DNA of 64,000 bases from FACHB-T130 sp042747725 (GTDB lineage: Bacteria > Cyanobacteriota > Cyanobacteriia > Cyanobacteriales > FACHB-T130): contig NZ_JBHZGO010000082.1 of the NCBI RefSeq assembly GCF_042747725.1, positions 62,001 through 126,000 of the forward strand, in the 5' to 3' direction. Below, in pieces: positions 18,013-27,816 of this stretch (position 1 is its first letter; every line of letters begins with the position of its first letter). Under the pieces are notes generated by a model. It did no database searches, was not told the DNA's origin, and saw only the letters and a list, made by a program, of their open reading frames with translations. The translations under genes were made by a program, and so were the position numbers.

Positions 18013-19382
18013 ATAAGTTTGTGCGTAATTTTTTTCACCTTCAATAAACAGTAGGTCGAGTAACAAAAGGAAAAACAGATAACAATGGAAGTAGATAAGG
18101 CAATACCTGAGACGCCCATATACTTTGTAAACAAGTAATTCAAGCTAATGTTAATTATTAAATTAAACACAGCCGTCCACATCAGTATCTGATTAAGCTG
18201 AATTGATGAAATTAACCGCACAATCAAAATGCCCGCAATATAAAAAGGTATTTGTAAGGCATAAAAAGCTTGTATTTGGGCTACTAAGCGAGTGGCTTCA
18301 TTTGTAAATGAACCTCTTTGAAACAACACTTGGATGATACTTTCAGAAAACAGGAATAAAAACCCTGTTAAGGGTACTGTTACCAGAAAAATTAAAAAAA
18401 GAAAACGCTGAAGTGTATAGCGCACTCCTGCCCAATCTTCACAGGCAACCATTTTTGAACAATAGGGAATCACAGCAGTTCCCAATCCTGTAGCCATTAG
18501 CCCAATTGGAAATGCAATTACTTTATTGCCATAGTTCAACGCAGCGACACTTCCGGGTGATAACATCGCCGCCATTGATTGATCTACCAAAGTAGTGCTG
18601 CTCATTAAACAAGCTCCAGCAATCATGGGAGCATACTGACCAGCTACCAGACGCAAGTGAGAATCAAATCCGTACCAGCTGGGGCGCAATGAGATGCCTT
18701 GCCGCTTCAAGGAGGCTCCCAAAAGCAGCATTTCCAATAATGCACCGCAGACTAACCCAGTTGCTAAGGCAAAGATACCCCAAGAGCGGCACGTCAGTAA
18801 CAGTATTGCACTACAGGTCGGAGTGATAATCGGCGTGAGAGCGGCTAATGCAAACCGCTCTCCCGCATTCAGTACTGCACCCCAGATAACTTGAATTCCA
18901 CTCAGCATCAGAACAGGGGCAATTATCCAGAGTAAGCGGTAAGTTAAATCTAACTTTTCTGGGCTGAATCCTCTAGCAATTAATGGTAGATAGAACGGCG
19001 CAGTTACTACCATTAAAAAAGTAGCGATCGCCAGCAACCCCAAACTCCAAACCATTACCCCAGAAAACAACCTTTGAGCCGCTTCTTTTCCTTCTTTTTC
19101 GCGCACCCTAATATATGTAGGGATCAGAGCTGCATTAAAAGAGCCAGCCACTACACTGATCAGAAAAGAGGGAATTAATAAGGCAATTAAAAAAGCATCA
19201 AGGTCGTCCCCAGTTCCAAACCTCCAAGCTACAATAAATTCCTTACCAAAGCTTGCCACTTTCACTACAGCCGTCCACATCGCCACTGTAACCGCTGCAC
19301 CAAAAATTTGGCGGTTGATTGAGCCACTGGTCAGCTTTTTCCAAGAATTGAGCAGCTTTTGTGCTGACAGAGTTTGTTTCAC
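18009..19382 (-). CDS. MurJ/MviN-like lipid-linked oligosaccharide flippase
   Basis: This 457-residue polytopic protein of the MOP superfamily has about 12-14 hydrophobic segments. Motifs at about residues 45-85 (EFIVAWRFGTGDDLDAFLIA, IPSFLISVVAGSFNAALIP) are typical of MurJ-like proteins. The placement at the head of the EPS run suggests it flips the lipid-linked repeat unit (Wzx role) rather than lipid II, although MurJ-like proteins can do the latter. It is the first gene of the minus-strand run: the nearest upstream gene ends 125 bp away, so the promoter probably lies in 19383-19507. Confidence 0.85.
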   Translation of the reverse strand: MKQTLSAQKLLNSWKKLTSGSINRQIFGAAVTVAMWTAVVKVASFGKEFIVAWRFGTGDDLDAFLIALLIPSFLISVVAGSFNAALIPTYIRVREKEGKEAAQRLFSGVMVWSLGLLAIATFLMVVTAPFYLPLIARGFSPEKLDLTYRLLWIIAPVLMLSGIQVIWGAVLNAGERFALAALTPIITPTCSAILLLTCRSWGIFALATGLVCGALLEMLLLGASLKRQGISLRPSWYGFDSHLRLVAGQYAPMIAGACLMSSTTLVDQSMAAMLSPGSVAALNYGNKVIAFPIGLMATGLGTAVIPYCSKMVACEDWAGVRYTLQRFLFLIFLVTVPLTGFLFLFSESIIQVLFQRGSFTNEATRLVAQIQAFYALQIPFYIAGILIVRLISSIQLNQILMWTAVFNLIINISLNYLFTKYMGVSGIALSTSIVICFSFCYSTYCLLKVKKITHKLI

Positions 19383-19507
19383 CTACACTTAGATCGAGTT
19401 TTCAGTCCGCTGAGCGATTTCATCCCAAAAAACCCTGTAGGGATTGATAGTAGCAGCGCTCAACCCCACAGAGCCTTATTAACTGACATCAAAACTTGCA
19501 GGTACCA

Positions 19508-20071
19508 TTAACCTGCTCCAAAAGCCGCATTTAGCAATGCAGCTAGGACGGATTGAATCGCCAGCAGCTCATCGGGAGGATCGCTTAATAACACACCACT
19601 ACTGGAGTTGATGAGAGCATTGTAGGCTTCAACTGCTGCCGCCAGCCTAACCGCATCGACTCTACCATTTGCGGTTAGCCCTTGCAAATTGGCAACCACG
19701 TTACGAGCCAGGGTCGGATTAATGCCTTCAGTAGCATTCACCAGACCGCTTTCCAGCTGGCTAGCGCTAGCAGCAACATTTCCAGTCCCCGTCAAAACGT
19801 TCCCTAAGCTGTTATTTGCAGTCTGGGAGTTGACTGAGGTTGCTGCCTGATTGACAGCAGAGGCGATCGCCTCCGTTCTGAAAGCGAGTCTTCCCCGCCC
19901 ACCTCTGTCGGGTATAAAGGCTCCGTTGACAAAGTCGCTAGTCGTCATAATCGGACCAGTGACATCTGAATTGAAGCCGGGAGTTTGGGCAAATGCTGTT
20001 TCCGAAAACAGTAGAGAAGAACCTAAAGCTAAACCTAGACTGAGATTTAAAGAAAGACGTTTGATGTTCAT
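19508..20071 (-). CDS. Small secreted protein, function unknown
   Basis: This 187-residue protein has a clear signal peptide: MNIKRLSLNLSLGLALGS, then a hydrophobic core ending ETAFAQ, with likely cleavage before TPGF. The mature part is rich in Ala, Asn, Val and Gly and has no Cys. The ATG at 20071 is chosen because it begins the signal peptide; an upstream extension would overlap the SLH gene. It lies 25 bp after the SLH protein gene and is probably cotranscribed with it. The function is not recognised; a surface or matrix role is only suggested by context. Confidence 0.7.
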   Translation of the reverse strand: MNIKRLSLNLSLGLALGSSLLFSETAFAQTPGFNSDVTGPIMTTSDFVNGAFIPDRGGRGRLAFRTEAIASAVNQAATSVNSQTANNSLGNVLTGTGNVAASASQLESGLVNATEGINPTLARNVVANLQGLTANGRVDAVRLAAAVEAYNALINSSSGVLLSDPPDELLAIQSVLAALLNAAFGAG

Positions 20072-20096
20072 GGCTTTTGTTTTGCGAGCAAAGAAC

Positions 20097-21845
20097 TTAG
20101 AAAGTGATGCCGTAACCGACGCCCAGGATGAAACGCGCACCATCACCGGCATTTCCGGTTACATCAGCAAGCGCTGGAGTGATGATCAGCGGTATATTCT
20201 GGAACGGAGCAATAGAAGCACCCACATTCAAATCTTGACCGCTCCATTCGGCAATGACAGATATCGGTTGAGCGACCCGCACGCCAATACTGCCAAACGG
20301 ATTGACTGAGTCTCTACCCGCCTCAATATCAGGTACTGACCGAAAGCGACCCCCACCCAAACCCACAGAGGCAGTAACTGAGGGGGAGAAGCCTGCGGTT
20401 GTCCGAGATCCTAGCGGAAAAACTTTACTGACGACACCATAAACGGTGCTGTACCCCGGATCGGGATTTCCGAACGTCTCAATATTTTCCACCCCAACCG
20501 CTACAGCTATGTCATTAGCAAACTGACGGTGAATCTTGAAGCTAATCCCACCATCTTCAAAGCTATCATCGCCGAAGAGGTCATAAATTGAGATAACTCC
20601 TTCTACACCCACTGTTTTCCGAGCATCGCCCAGACCAATACCCGCTGCAATTACCCCATCTGCCCTATTGGTGTTACGAGTTCTTTCTTGGAAGCCCCCT
20701 CCGATAAATGCCTGACCCCGGTCAGCCCCGAAAGCCGTGGGTGTGGTAATACTGGAATTTCCCCCAATTAACCGCCGCAGCTGTTCTACTATCGGGGGTG
20801 CGGGAAGTCGATACTGTTGGCGCAAGGCTGCAACTTGTTCTGCTGTCAGGGGAGGCGGTGTTGTCGCAACTGGTTCGTAGCCAACAACGTAACGAGCGGC
20901 AACATCCGTTGGGGGAATCTGCGGCGCTTGCCCCGCATTCACTAAAGCCTGGTAAATAAACGCCGCTACGTCAGCACGGGTGGCTAACTGATTGGGATTT
21001 AACAGCGCCACATCTGGATAGTTGACAACCAGTTGATTTTGTGCGGCGGCGGCAATGCTGGTGCGGGCATAGTCAGGAATGCTGCCAGCATCCTGAAATA
21101 AACTGTTTAAAATCGAGGCGGTGTCTGCTGTGGGATTCAGGTTAAGTCCACTGACCAAAGATACCAAGACTTGGACGCGGGGGATGTTTTGATTCGGCTG
21201 GAAAACCCGGTTGGGGTATCCTTCTAGAAATCCCGTCCGATAAGCTTCCTGAATCGCTGTGTAACCCCAGTAATTTGCAGGTACATCCACAAAATCCACC
21301 GCTTGGCGAGTGGCAGGTCTTTGAAAAGCCTTGCGAATCATGGCGGCAAACTGAGCGCGTGTCACCGGCTCGTCAGGACGGAAAGAGCCATCTGGAAAGC
21401 CTACGATCACATCTCGCTGTGCGAGTGCTTCAATAAAAGTCTGCGCCCAGCTACCCTGTACATCCGGGAAGGTGCTGGCTTGAGCCAATTGAGACGGCGT
21501 CCTGACGGCTCCGGGTTGCTGTAAACTTCTTCTTGGGGCGGCTGGATTGCTAATCGCTGGCAGCGAAGAGTTGGCAGGGGTGGCGGTTGAAGGAGCAGGC
21601 GGGTTGTTAGAACGCAGCGCCTCAGCCCCCAGCATCGTTTTTAAGAGTGCGTCACCCATTGAACCGCTACCCTTGGCTGGTACTGAAGCGTTCCCGTTGG
21701 TAGAACTTGCCCCGGTGGTAGCCAAACTGGCAGCCGCATAGAGGATCGTACTGCCCAAAAACATGGAACTTAGTAGGATATGTACTCGGTACCGCAATTT
21801 CTTGTTGCTAGCACTGACACGGCTCCTACCTGTTGCTGGCGTCAT
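20097..21845 (-). CDS. SLH-domain protein with C-terminal beta-rich domain
   Basis: This 582-residue exported protein has an N-terminal hydrophobic signal region (residues ~15-45). Three SLH repeats span about 125-310: FPDVQGSWAQ...GFPDGSFRPDEPVTRAQF, then YWGYTAIQEAY...PNRVFQPNQ, then a third ending TRADVAAFIYQAL. Residues ~365-582 have the alternating pattern of beta strands and end in an aromatic residue (GYGITF), as expected for an outer-membrane barrel. SLH domains bind the peptidoglycan-linked polymer in cyanobacteria. It sits divergent to the Wza-like gene. Roles as a porin-like or envelope-anchoring protein of the EPS machinery are inference. Confidence 0.85.
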   Translation of the reverse strand: MTPATGRSRVSASNKKLRYRVHILLSSMFLGSTILYAAASLATTGASSTNGNASVPAKGSGSMGDALLKTMLGAEALRSNNPPAPSTATPANSSLPAISNPAAPRRSLQQPGAVRTPSQLAQASTFPDVQGSWAQTFIEALAQRDVIVGFPDGSFRPDEPVTRAQFAAMIRKAFQRPATRQAVDFVDVPANYWGYTAIQEAYRTGFLEGYPNRVFQPNQNIPRVQVLVSLVSGLNLNPTADTASILNSLFQDAGSIPDYARTSIAAAAQNQLVVNYPDVALLNPNQLATRADVAAFIYQALVNAGQAPQIPPTDVAARYVVGYEPVATTPPPLTAEQVAALRQQYRLPAPPIVEQLRRLIGGNSSITTPTAFGADRGQAFIGGGFQERTRNTNRADGVIAAGIGLGDARKTVGVEGVISIYDLFGDDSFEDGGISFKIHRQFANDIAVAVGVENIETFGNPDPGYSTVYGVVSKVFPLGSRTTAGFSPSVTASVGLGGGRFRSVPDIEAGRDSVNPFGSIGVRVAQPISVIAEWSGQDLNVGASIAPFQNIPLIITPALADVTGNAGDGARFILGVGYGITF

Positions 21846-21999
21846 AACCTTTCCTCCTCATACCCAAATATTCCTTGCCACCTCAAAGGTACACGAGTTT
21901 GGGAAAATTACGTTGATGATTAAAATTTATACTGCAACTTTTTACGGATTGTATCCGTCAATGGCGTGACTTTGTGTAACGAGGTTTAACAGATTTGGA
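21846..21999. promoter_or_regulatory. Divergent intergenic region between SLH and SLBB genes
   Basis: This 154-bp gap separates the divergently transcribed SLH gene and the SLBB export gene, so it must hold promoters for both. A GAGGAAAGG ribosome-binding site precedes the SLH start (plus-strand CCTTTCCTCCTC at 21849-21860). No operator palindrome stands out. Confidence 0.5.
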
Positions 22000-23517
22000 A
22001 TGGAGAGTGCTAAGTTGAGCGCCAAAAGGCATCGTGAAACAAGCTGTAATTTTTGGACGATCGGTACTGGTTTTCCGAAACTGGCTACCCGAACCGTTGT
22101 GGGCTTCGCGCTCCTATTTGTGGCGGCGATGACGGTTTCACCACCAGCGATCGCGCAACTCCCCGGATTGCCATCTGCTGCCCCAGCGGGAACATCTGCA
22201 AGACGTGGACCGGATGCCCCGTATACTTTAGGAGCAGGCGATCGCGTCCGGCTGGATATTTTTGAGGTTCCCGAATACAGCGGTGAGTACCAGGTGCTAA
22301 TCGATGGCACGCTCAACCTGCCAATCATTGGCAGCGTACCCGTTCAGGGACTGACCCTCCAAAGAGCAACCGATGAAATTTCTAGCAGATACGCTCGTTA
22401 CATCCGACGACCCCTGCTAACCATTACTCTACTGGCACCCCGTCCGGTCAAAATCGCGGTGGCTGGGGAAGTCAATCGTCCGGGTTCCTACACCGTTAGC
22501 CTCACCGAAGGCAGGCAATTTCCCACCGTCACCCAAGCACTGCAATTGGCTGGAGGCATTACCCAAGCCGCCAACATCCGCCAAGTACAACTGCGCCGCC
22601 TTCAATCACCCGGTTCCTCGGATATCATCGCCGTCAATCTCTGGGAATTACTCAACAACGGCGATTTGAGTCAAGACCTCACCTTGCGAGATGGAGACTC
22701 GCTGTTTATCCCCACCAGCCCCCAAATCAACCCCGATGAATCCCGTACCCTAGCTGATGCCAGCTTTGCACCCCAGAACACCGGGCCGATCAAGATTGTC
22801 GTTGTCGGGGAAGTGTCCCGTCCAGGGCCTTATATCGTGTCGCCAGCAACCGTTGCCACTGCCAATATTCCCCCTGAGGTCAATACAACGGCGGCTTCCA
22901 GCAGCACTCCTGCCACCGTGACACAAGCCATTCAAGTCGCTGGGGGAATTACCCCCTTAGCGGATATTCGCCAGGTTCAAATCCGCCGTTCCGCCCGTTC
23001 TGGACCAGAAAAAGTCCTCGATATCAACCTCTGGCAACTTTTACAGTCCGGGGATGTCACTCAAGATGTCATCTTGCAGGAGGGAGATACCGTGGTGGTG
23101 CCTACTGCCAGCAATATCGACCCCTCTGAGGTACCCCAAATCGCCTCGGCTAGCTTCTCTCCCAATACCATTAGGGTCAATGTGGTCGGGGAAGTTGCCA
23201 AAGCAGGGACGATTGAAGTGCCACCCAATACGACCTTGAATCAAGCAGTGCTGGCAGCCGGAGGATTTAACAATCGCGCCCGGAGGAGTTCGGTAGAGCT
23301 GATTCGTCTCAACGCCAATGGCACCATTTCTAAGCGGAACGTCCAGGTCAATTTTGCTCAGGGCATCAACGATCAAAACAATCCTGTTTTACGAAATAAC
23401 GACGTGGTGGTGGTAAACCGCTCTAGCCTCGCTAATTTCTCAGACACGCTGGGGACAGTGTTGAGTCCGCTGGGAGGGGTTTTCAGCTTATTCAACTTTT
23501 TTAGAATCTTCCAGTAG
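22000..23517 (+). CDS. Wza-like polysaccharide export protein (SLBB domains)
   Basis: This 505-residue protein has an N-terminal signal/hydrophobic stretch (residues ~30-55, VGFALLFVAAMTV). A Poly_export domain begins YTLGAGDRVRLDIFEVPEYSGEYQVLIDG. Three SLBB-type domains follow (IAVAGEVNRPGSY, IVVVGEVSRPGPY, VNVVGEVAKAGTI), each with a Leu-Ala-Gly-Gly motif. Such proteins form the periplasmic and outer-membrane channel for EPS export and pair with Wzc. It is 161 bp upstream of the Wzc-like gene and cotranscription is likely. Another possible ATG lies a few codons inside, but 22000 retains the full signal region. Confidence 0.9.
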   Translation: MESAKLSAKRHRETSCNFWTIGTGFPKLATRTVVGFALLFVAAMTVSPPAIAQLPGLPSAAPAGTSARRGPDAPYTLGAGDRVRLDIFEVPEYSGEYQVLIDGTLNLPIIGSVPVQGLTLQRATDEISSRYARYIRRPLLTITLLAPRPVKIAVAGEVNRPGSYTVSLTEGRQFPTVTQALQLAGGITQAANIRQVQLRRLQSPGSSDIIAVNLWELLNNGDLSQDLTLRDGDSLFIPTSPQINPDESRTLADASFAPQNTGPIKIVVVGEVSRPGPYIVSPATVATANIPPEVNTTAASSSTPATVTQAIQVAGGITPLADIRQVQIRRSARSGPEKVLDINLWQLLQSGDVTQDVILQEGDTVVVPTASNIDPSEVPQIASASFSPNTIRVNVVGEVAKAGTIEVPPNTTLNQAVLAAGGFNNRARRSSVELIRLNANGTISKRNVQVNFAQGINDQNNPVLRNNDVVVVNRSSLANFSDTLGTVLSPLGGVFSLFNFFRIFQ

Positions 23518-23678
23518 AAACCTGGCTTGCTAGGTCTGGAAAGCCGCAATCAAGAGCTGAGGAAAAAATTCGGTCGTTTGGATGTAGCTTCCTGCACTTT
23601 CATGGTACAAAATGAGGCAAGAACCAGGAATATCCCTGGCGATCGCGTCAACCAAGCCAACAAGGTGCAGGGGTTTAG

Positions 23679-26051
23679 ATGGAAGCGGGCCAATTTTCTC
23701 AACCGTCATCGCCGAAAGGGAATGGCAAGCAACTTCAGCCATTGCCGCTAACCGACGAAACTCAGTTTCTGGATAACAACCAGGACGAGTTGAATGTTCG
23801 TCAGCTCTTGAATGTGGTGCGTCGCCGTGCCTTGGTGATTGCGGGGGTGGCGATCGTTGTCACGACTGGAATCGGCTTGTGGACATTCAGCCAGACACCC
23901 AAGTATGAAGGAAAGTTTCAACTGCTGGTGGAACCCGTTACGGCTGAAAATAAGCTGACCAAACTCACTCAATTGCAGGCTATAGAGCCAGCCCTAAACG
24001 AATCTAGTCTGGATTACGAAACCCAAATTAAAGTTTTACTTAGTTCCGAACGGATGGCTGCATTCATCGCTCAGATACAAAAGCGCTATCCCGACATCGA
24101 CTATGAATCACTAATTCTTGAAAAAAACCTGACAATTACCCAGTTAGATAAAACAAAAATTTTAGAAGTACGCTACCGGGATACCGATCCCGATAAAATA
24201 AAGTATGTATTATTTGAGTTGGCTAAAGTTTATCTGAGGTACTCTCTTCAGGAGCGGCAAACTAACCTCAACCAGGGAATTAAGTTTGTAGACGGTCAAT
24301 TGCCTGCACTTCAGCAACGGGTGGACAAACTCCAGGGACAACTGCAAACATTTCGGCAGCGGTACAACATCCTCGATCCGCAAGAACAAGCCAAACAACT
24401 TGCCGAGCTAGTCTCTAATGTTGAGGAACAAAAACTCGATAACCAACTAAAACATAATGAAGTCCGATCGCTGTATGTAACGCTACAAAAACAGTTAGGA
24501 TTACCCCCCAATCAAGCGATCGCTGCCGCGTCTCTTTCGGAAGCACCGCGCTACCAACAGTTACTCAACAAACTCAAGGAAGTCGAAACAAAGCTTGCCA
24601 CCGAGTCAGCCCGGTTTCTAGAAGAAAGCCCCACCATTCAGTCACTCAAAGAGCAGCAGCAAAATTTGCTGCCCCTGTTGCAACAAGAAGCGGCGGCGGT
24701 ACTGGGAAACAACCTGTCTGGTCTCAGCGAACGACAATATTTGTCTTCCCCCAGCACGGTGCGCCTAGAGCTGATTCAGCAATTTGTGGATGCGGCAAAC
24801 CAAGTGCAGGTTCTGGAAGTTCGCGGCAATGCGATCGCGCAAGCAGAAAATCGCTTAAATCAACAAGTTAGACTACTGCCCCTGATTGCCCGTCAGTACA
24901 CAGATTTACAGCGGGAACTCAACGTCGCAACCGACAGTTTGAACCGCTTTCTAGCCGTTCGGGAAACCCTGCAAATTGAAGCAGCACAGAAAGCTCTCCC
25001 CTGGCAGCTGATCGCCAAACCCCAAAAGCCAGAAGATCCCATCTTTCCCAAGCCAAAGCAAAATCTGATATTAGGAGCGATCGCTGGGGCAATGTTAGGA
25101 CTGGCATCTGCCTTATTAGCAGAGCGACTCGACAACGTCTTCCACTCCCCTGAAGAACTCAAAGACAGCACCCGACTGCCCATTCTCGGCTTGATCCCCC
25201 AGCACAAAGAACTCAAGCTATTCAAACCCATCGCAGAACTCACCAATTTCGCCCAGCCGGATGGGAACAGAGCCTCAGCCAAGAACCAAAACGGAAATAC
25301 CCCATCCAAAGAGCGTGCCCACACTCGCAAAGCTAGCTGGTACAATGCTTCTCCCTTCTTAGAATCCTTCCGTTCTCTCCATACCAATATCCGTTTTCTC
25401 GGTTCTGATACCCCCATCCACTCGCTGGTGGTTAGCTCAGCATCTCCAGCAGATGGCAAATCCACCGTTTCCGTACACCTAGCGCAAGCTGCTGCGGCAA
25501 TGGGACAACGAGTTTTGCTGGTAGATGCAGATTTGCGGCGTCCTCAGGTTCATAACGTCCTCGGTTTAGAAAATCAGCAGGGACTGAGCAACGTCATTGC
25601 CACGGGTGTCACTCCCAGAGAAGCCATCCAGCGCTTGCCCTCCTGGGACAATCTCTACGTGCTAACCGCTGGGCAAATCCCGCCAGATCCAACCAGGCTG
25701 CTTTCCTCCAAGCGAATGCAGTATTTGATGGAGCAGTTGAACGCGGTTTTCGATCTAGTGATTTATGACACACCACCTATACTGGGTCTGGCAGATGGCA
25801 GACTCCTGGCTGTCCATACCAATGGCGTGATCATGGTGGCACGACTAGGCAAAACAGACCGCTCCATCCTGCTGCAAGCGATAGATGCATTAAAAATCTC
25901 TAGCGCCCCCGTCTTGGGTATGGTTGCCAACGGTGTGAGAAGAAGCGCCGGTGGATCGTACTATTACTACGATCGCTACTACGCTTCTAACCAAGAATCA
26001 GAAGTAGAAAATGCCAAAAAACTCTTGCAAAAGAAACTTGGATTGCGCTAG
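23679..26051 (+). CDS. Wzc-like polysaccharide co-polymerase / tyrosine autokinase
   Basis: This 790-residue inner-membrane protein starts with a Wzz domain and TM1 near residues 50-70 (ALVIAGVAIVVTTGIGLWTF). A long periplasmic coiled-coil part (~200-440) and TM2 near 465-485 follow. The C-terminal BY-kinase domain has Walker A SSASPADGKSTVSVH, Walker A' VLLVDADLRRP and Walker B LVIYDTPP. The tail carries a Tyr cluster (YYYYDRYY) for autophosphorylation. It controls chain length and export together with the Wza-like protein encoded just upstream. Confidence 0.93.
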   Translation: MEAGQFSQPSSPKGNGKQLQPLPLTDETQFLDNNQDELNVRQLLNVVRRRALVIAGVAIVVTTGIGLWTFSQTPKYEGKFQLLVEPVTAENKLTKLTQLQAIEPALNESSLDYETQIKVLLSSERMAAFIAQIQKRYPDIDYESLILEKNLTITQLDKTKILEVRYRDTDPDKIKYVLFELAKVYLRYSLQERQTNLNQGIKFVDGQLPALQQRVDKLQGQLQTFRQRYNILDPQEQAKQLAELVSNVEEQKLDNQLKHNEVRSLYVTLQKQLGLPPNQAIAAASLSEAPRYQQLLNKLKEVETKLATESARFLEESPTIQSLKEQQQNLLPLLQQEAAAVLGNNLSGLSERQYLSSPSTVRLELIQQFVDAANQVQVLEVRGNAIAQAENRLNQQVRLLPLIARQYTDLQRELNVATDSLNRFLAVRETLQIEAAQKALPWQLIAKPQKPEDPIFPKPKQNLILGAIAGAMLGLASALLAERLDNVFHSPEELKDSTRLPILGLIPQHKELKLFKPIAELTNFAQPDGNRASAKNQNGNTPSKERAHTRKASWYNASPFLESFRSLHTNIRFLGSDTPIHSLVVSSASPADGKSTVSVHLAQAAAAMGQRVLLVDADLRRPQVHNVLGLENQQGLSNVIATGVTPREAIQRLPSWDNLYVLTAGQIPPDPTRLLSSKRMQYLMEQLNAVFDLVIYDTPPILGLADGRLLAVHTNGVIMVARLGKTDRSILLQAIDALKISSAPVLGMVANGVRRSAGGSYYYYDRYYASNQESEVENAKKLLQKKLGLR

Positions 26052-26060
26052 TCGTTAGGG

Positions 26061-26281
26061 ATTAGTCATTAGTCCCTGAAAGACTATCCAAATCTCGGAT
26101 GTGTAGGATGTGTAGGCTCCCTTTGAGTTCACGTTCCCCAGCACTGGTGCAATTTGCCCTAGTTACTCTCCCTTGAAGGCTAAAGCCTTACGGCATGAAC
26201 GCGCCTACGCTATCGCTCTACCATTCCCTACGATTTTTCAAGCGTTTCAGGAGTTTTGGATAGTCTTTCAGAATGACTAAC
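26061..26281. repeat. MITE-like element with 17-bp perfect terminal inverted repeats
   Basis: Bases 26076-26092 (CTGAAAGACTATCCAAA) and 26255-26271 (TTTGGATAGTCTTTCAG) are perfect inverted copies. Beyond them TTAGTCATT also recurs inverted on both sides, with a 5-bp spacer difference on the left. The interior is non-coding and includes, at 26168-26209, an exact reverse copy of the 42-bp block at 78-119. The element lies between the convergent wzc-like and epimerase genes. Confidence 0.6.
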
Positions 26282-26283
26282 GG

Positions 26284-27294
26284 CTACGCCCCATAAAAAG
26301 AGCGATACCACTCAACAAAACGCGGAATTCCAACCTCAATGGATGTACTAGGCTTGAAGCCAACATCTCTTTGTAAATCACTAATATCGGCATAAGTTTC
26401 AGGAACATCTCCCGGTTGCATTGGCAGCAGATTTTTTACTGCCTTCGTACCGAGACAATCTTCCAAAACCTCGATAAAACGCCCTAATTCAACCGGCGTA
26501 TTATTGCCAATATTGTAAATTTTATAAGGTGCCGCACTCGCTCCCGGATCGGAGTCAGCTCCTGCTAAATCAGGATTTGGCTGTGGAATTTTATCAGCTA
26601 CTCGTAAAACTCCTTCTGCAATGTCATCAATGTAGGTAAAATCGCGCCGCATCTTACCATAATTAAAAACATCAATCGGACGCCCTCCTAAAATGGCTTT
26701 GGTAAACAAAAACATCGCCATATCGGGACGACCCCACGGCCCATAGACTGTAAAAAAGCGCAAGCCAGTAGTTGGTAAACCATACAAATGACTGTAGGTA
26801 TGAGCCATCAGTTCATTTGCCTTTTTACTGGCTGCATACAAGCTGACTGGATGGTCTACATTGTCATGCACCGAAAAAGGCATTTTCTTATTTGCCCCGT
26901 AAACCGAACTAGAAGAGGCAAACACCAAATGTTTAACTTCCGAATGCCGACAACCCTCCAGGATATTCATAAATCCCACCAAGTTGCTATCGACATAGGC
27001 ATGGGGATTTTTCAGCGAGTAACGTACACCCGCCTGGGCAGCCATGTGCAGCACTTGTTCAATCTGGGAATTAGCGAATAACTCAGCAATTCCTTGACGG
27101 TCAGCCAATTCAAGTTTGTAAAACTGAAAATTATTTTTGTCCTTCAGTTGCTCCAGACGAGCTTGTTTTAAATTGACATCATAATAATCATTGAGATTAT
27201 CGATGCCAATGACCTCTTTTCCTCTATCCAGCAGCAGTTTACACAAGTAAAAACCAACAAAACCAGCGGCACCAGTAACTAAAATTTTTCCCAT
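26284..27294 (-). CDS. NAD-dependent epimerase, UDP-glucuronate 4-epimerase type
   Basis: This 336-residue extended SDR protein has the glycine motif ILVTGAAGFVGFYLCK and active-site Ser-Tyr-Lys (FASSSSVYG, then YAASKKANE). The sequence pattern NPHAYVDSNLVGFMNILEGCR, GWGRPDMA-like TVYGPWGRPDMAMFLF and RRDFTYIDDI is typical of UDP-glucuronate 4-epimerases (CapI/GAE group). It would make UDP-galacturonate for the EPS. It is transcribed toward the Wzc-like gene and separated from it by a MITE-like repeat. Confidence 0.88.
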   Translation of the reverse strand: MGKILVTGAAGFVGFYLCKLLLDRGKEVIGIDNLNDYYDVNLKQARLEQLKDKNNFQFYKLELADRQGIAELFANSQIEQVLHMAAQAGVRYSLKNPHAYVDSNLVGFMNILEGCRHSEVKHLVFASSSSVYGANKKMPFSVHDNVDHPVSLYAASKKANELMAHTYSHLYGLPTTGLRFFTVYGPWGRPDMAMFLFTKAILGGRPIDVFNYGKMRRDFTYIDDIAEGVLRVADKIPQPNPDLAGADSDPGASAAPYKIYNIGNNTPVELGRFIEVLEDCLGTKAVKNLLPMQPGDVPETYADISDLQRDVGFKPSTSIEVGIPRFVEWYRSFYGA

Positions 27295-27816
27295 ATTTTT
27301 TGTTTCTACTAGCTGTTAGCAGGTTGGTAATTGATGTGGCGTCATTGACAAGTAATGGCGATGACCGCGACAAATACAAAGGCGTTCAAGTCCAAAGTCT
27401 AGCCCAATTACTCAGGCGAATGCCATAGTTCCGTACAAGCTGCACTGGTGACATTAAGGGTTCATATGCCCTTACAACCCCACCAAACTCATGAAAGCTG
27501 CCTTGAGCCTATACAGGATACGCTCCGCTCTAGGAACCTAGTCGGGCGCATTTTGTTGATGAGAGCGAAAAGCGCTCCTCGCGTAGCGTATGCGTGTACC
27601 TGCACTCCTCGCGTAGCGTATGCTGCTAAATGCGGCTAATCCTTCACCGGCTATATGCCGCCTAGGAGACGCGCCTGCTTTCCCGGAAACAGGGAACTAT
27701 CCCAGCCGTGTCTAGTCTGATGAAGAGCTTTAAGTTTAATTCTGCTTAGCGTCAGATTACAGGGTTTGTATATTACGTTTCATTTTGCCCATCTAACTGA
27801 GTCTGTCACCTTACGT
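27295..27816. repeat. Gene-free stretch with short repeats
   Basis: No convincing gene lies here. It holds a 19-bp direct repeat, CTCCTCGCGTAGCGTATGC, at 27575-27593 and 27605-27623 (30-bp period), a type of short repeat frequent in cyanobacterial intergenic DNA. The promoters for the epimerase and for the downstream membrane protein must lie in this gap, but I cannot place them. Confidence 0.4.

Noticed and set aside
24893..25465. 190-codon antisense frame inside the Wzc-like gene
   Set aside because: The plus-strand frame has all BY-kinase motifs; the antisense frame has none.
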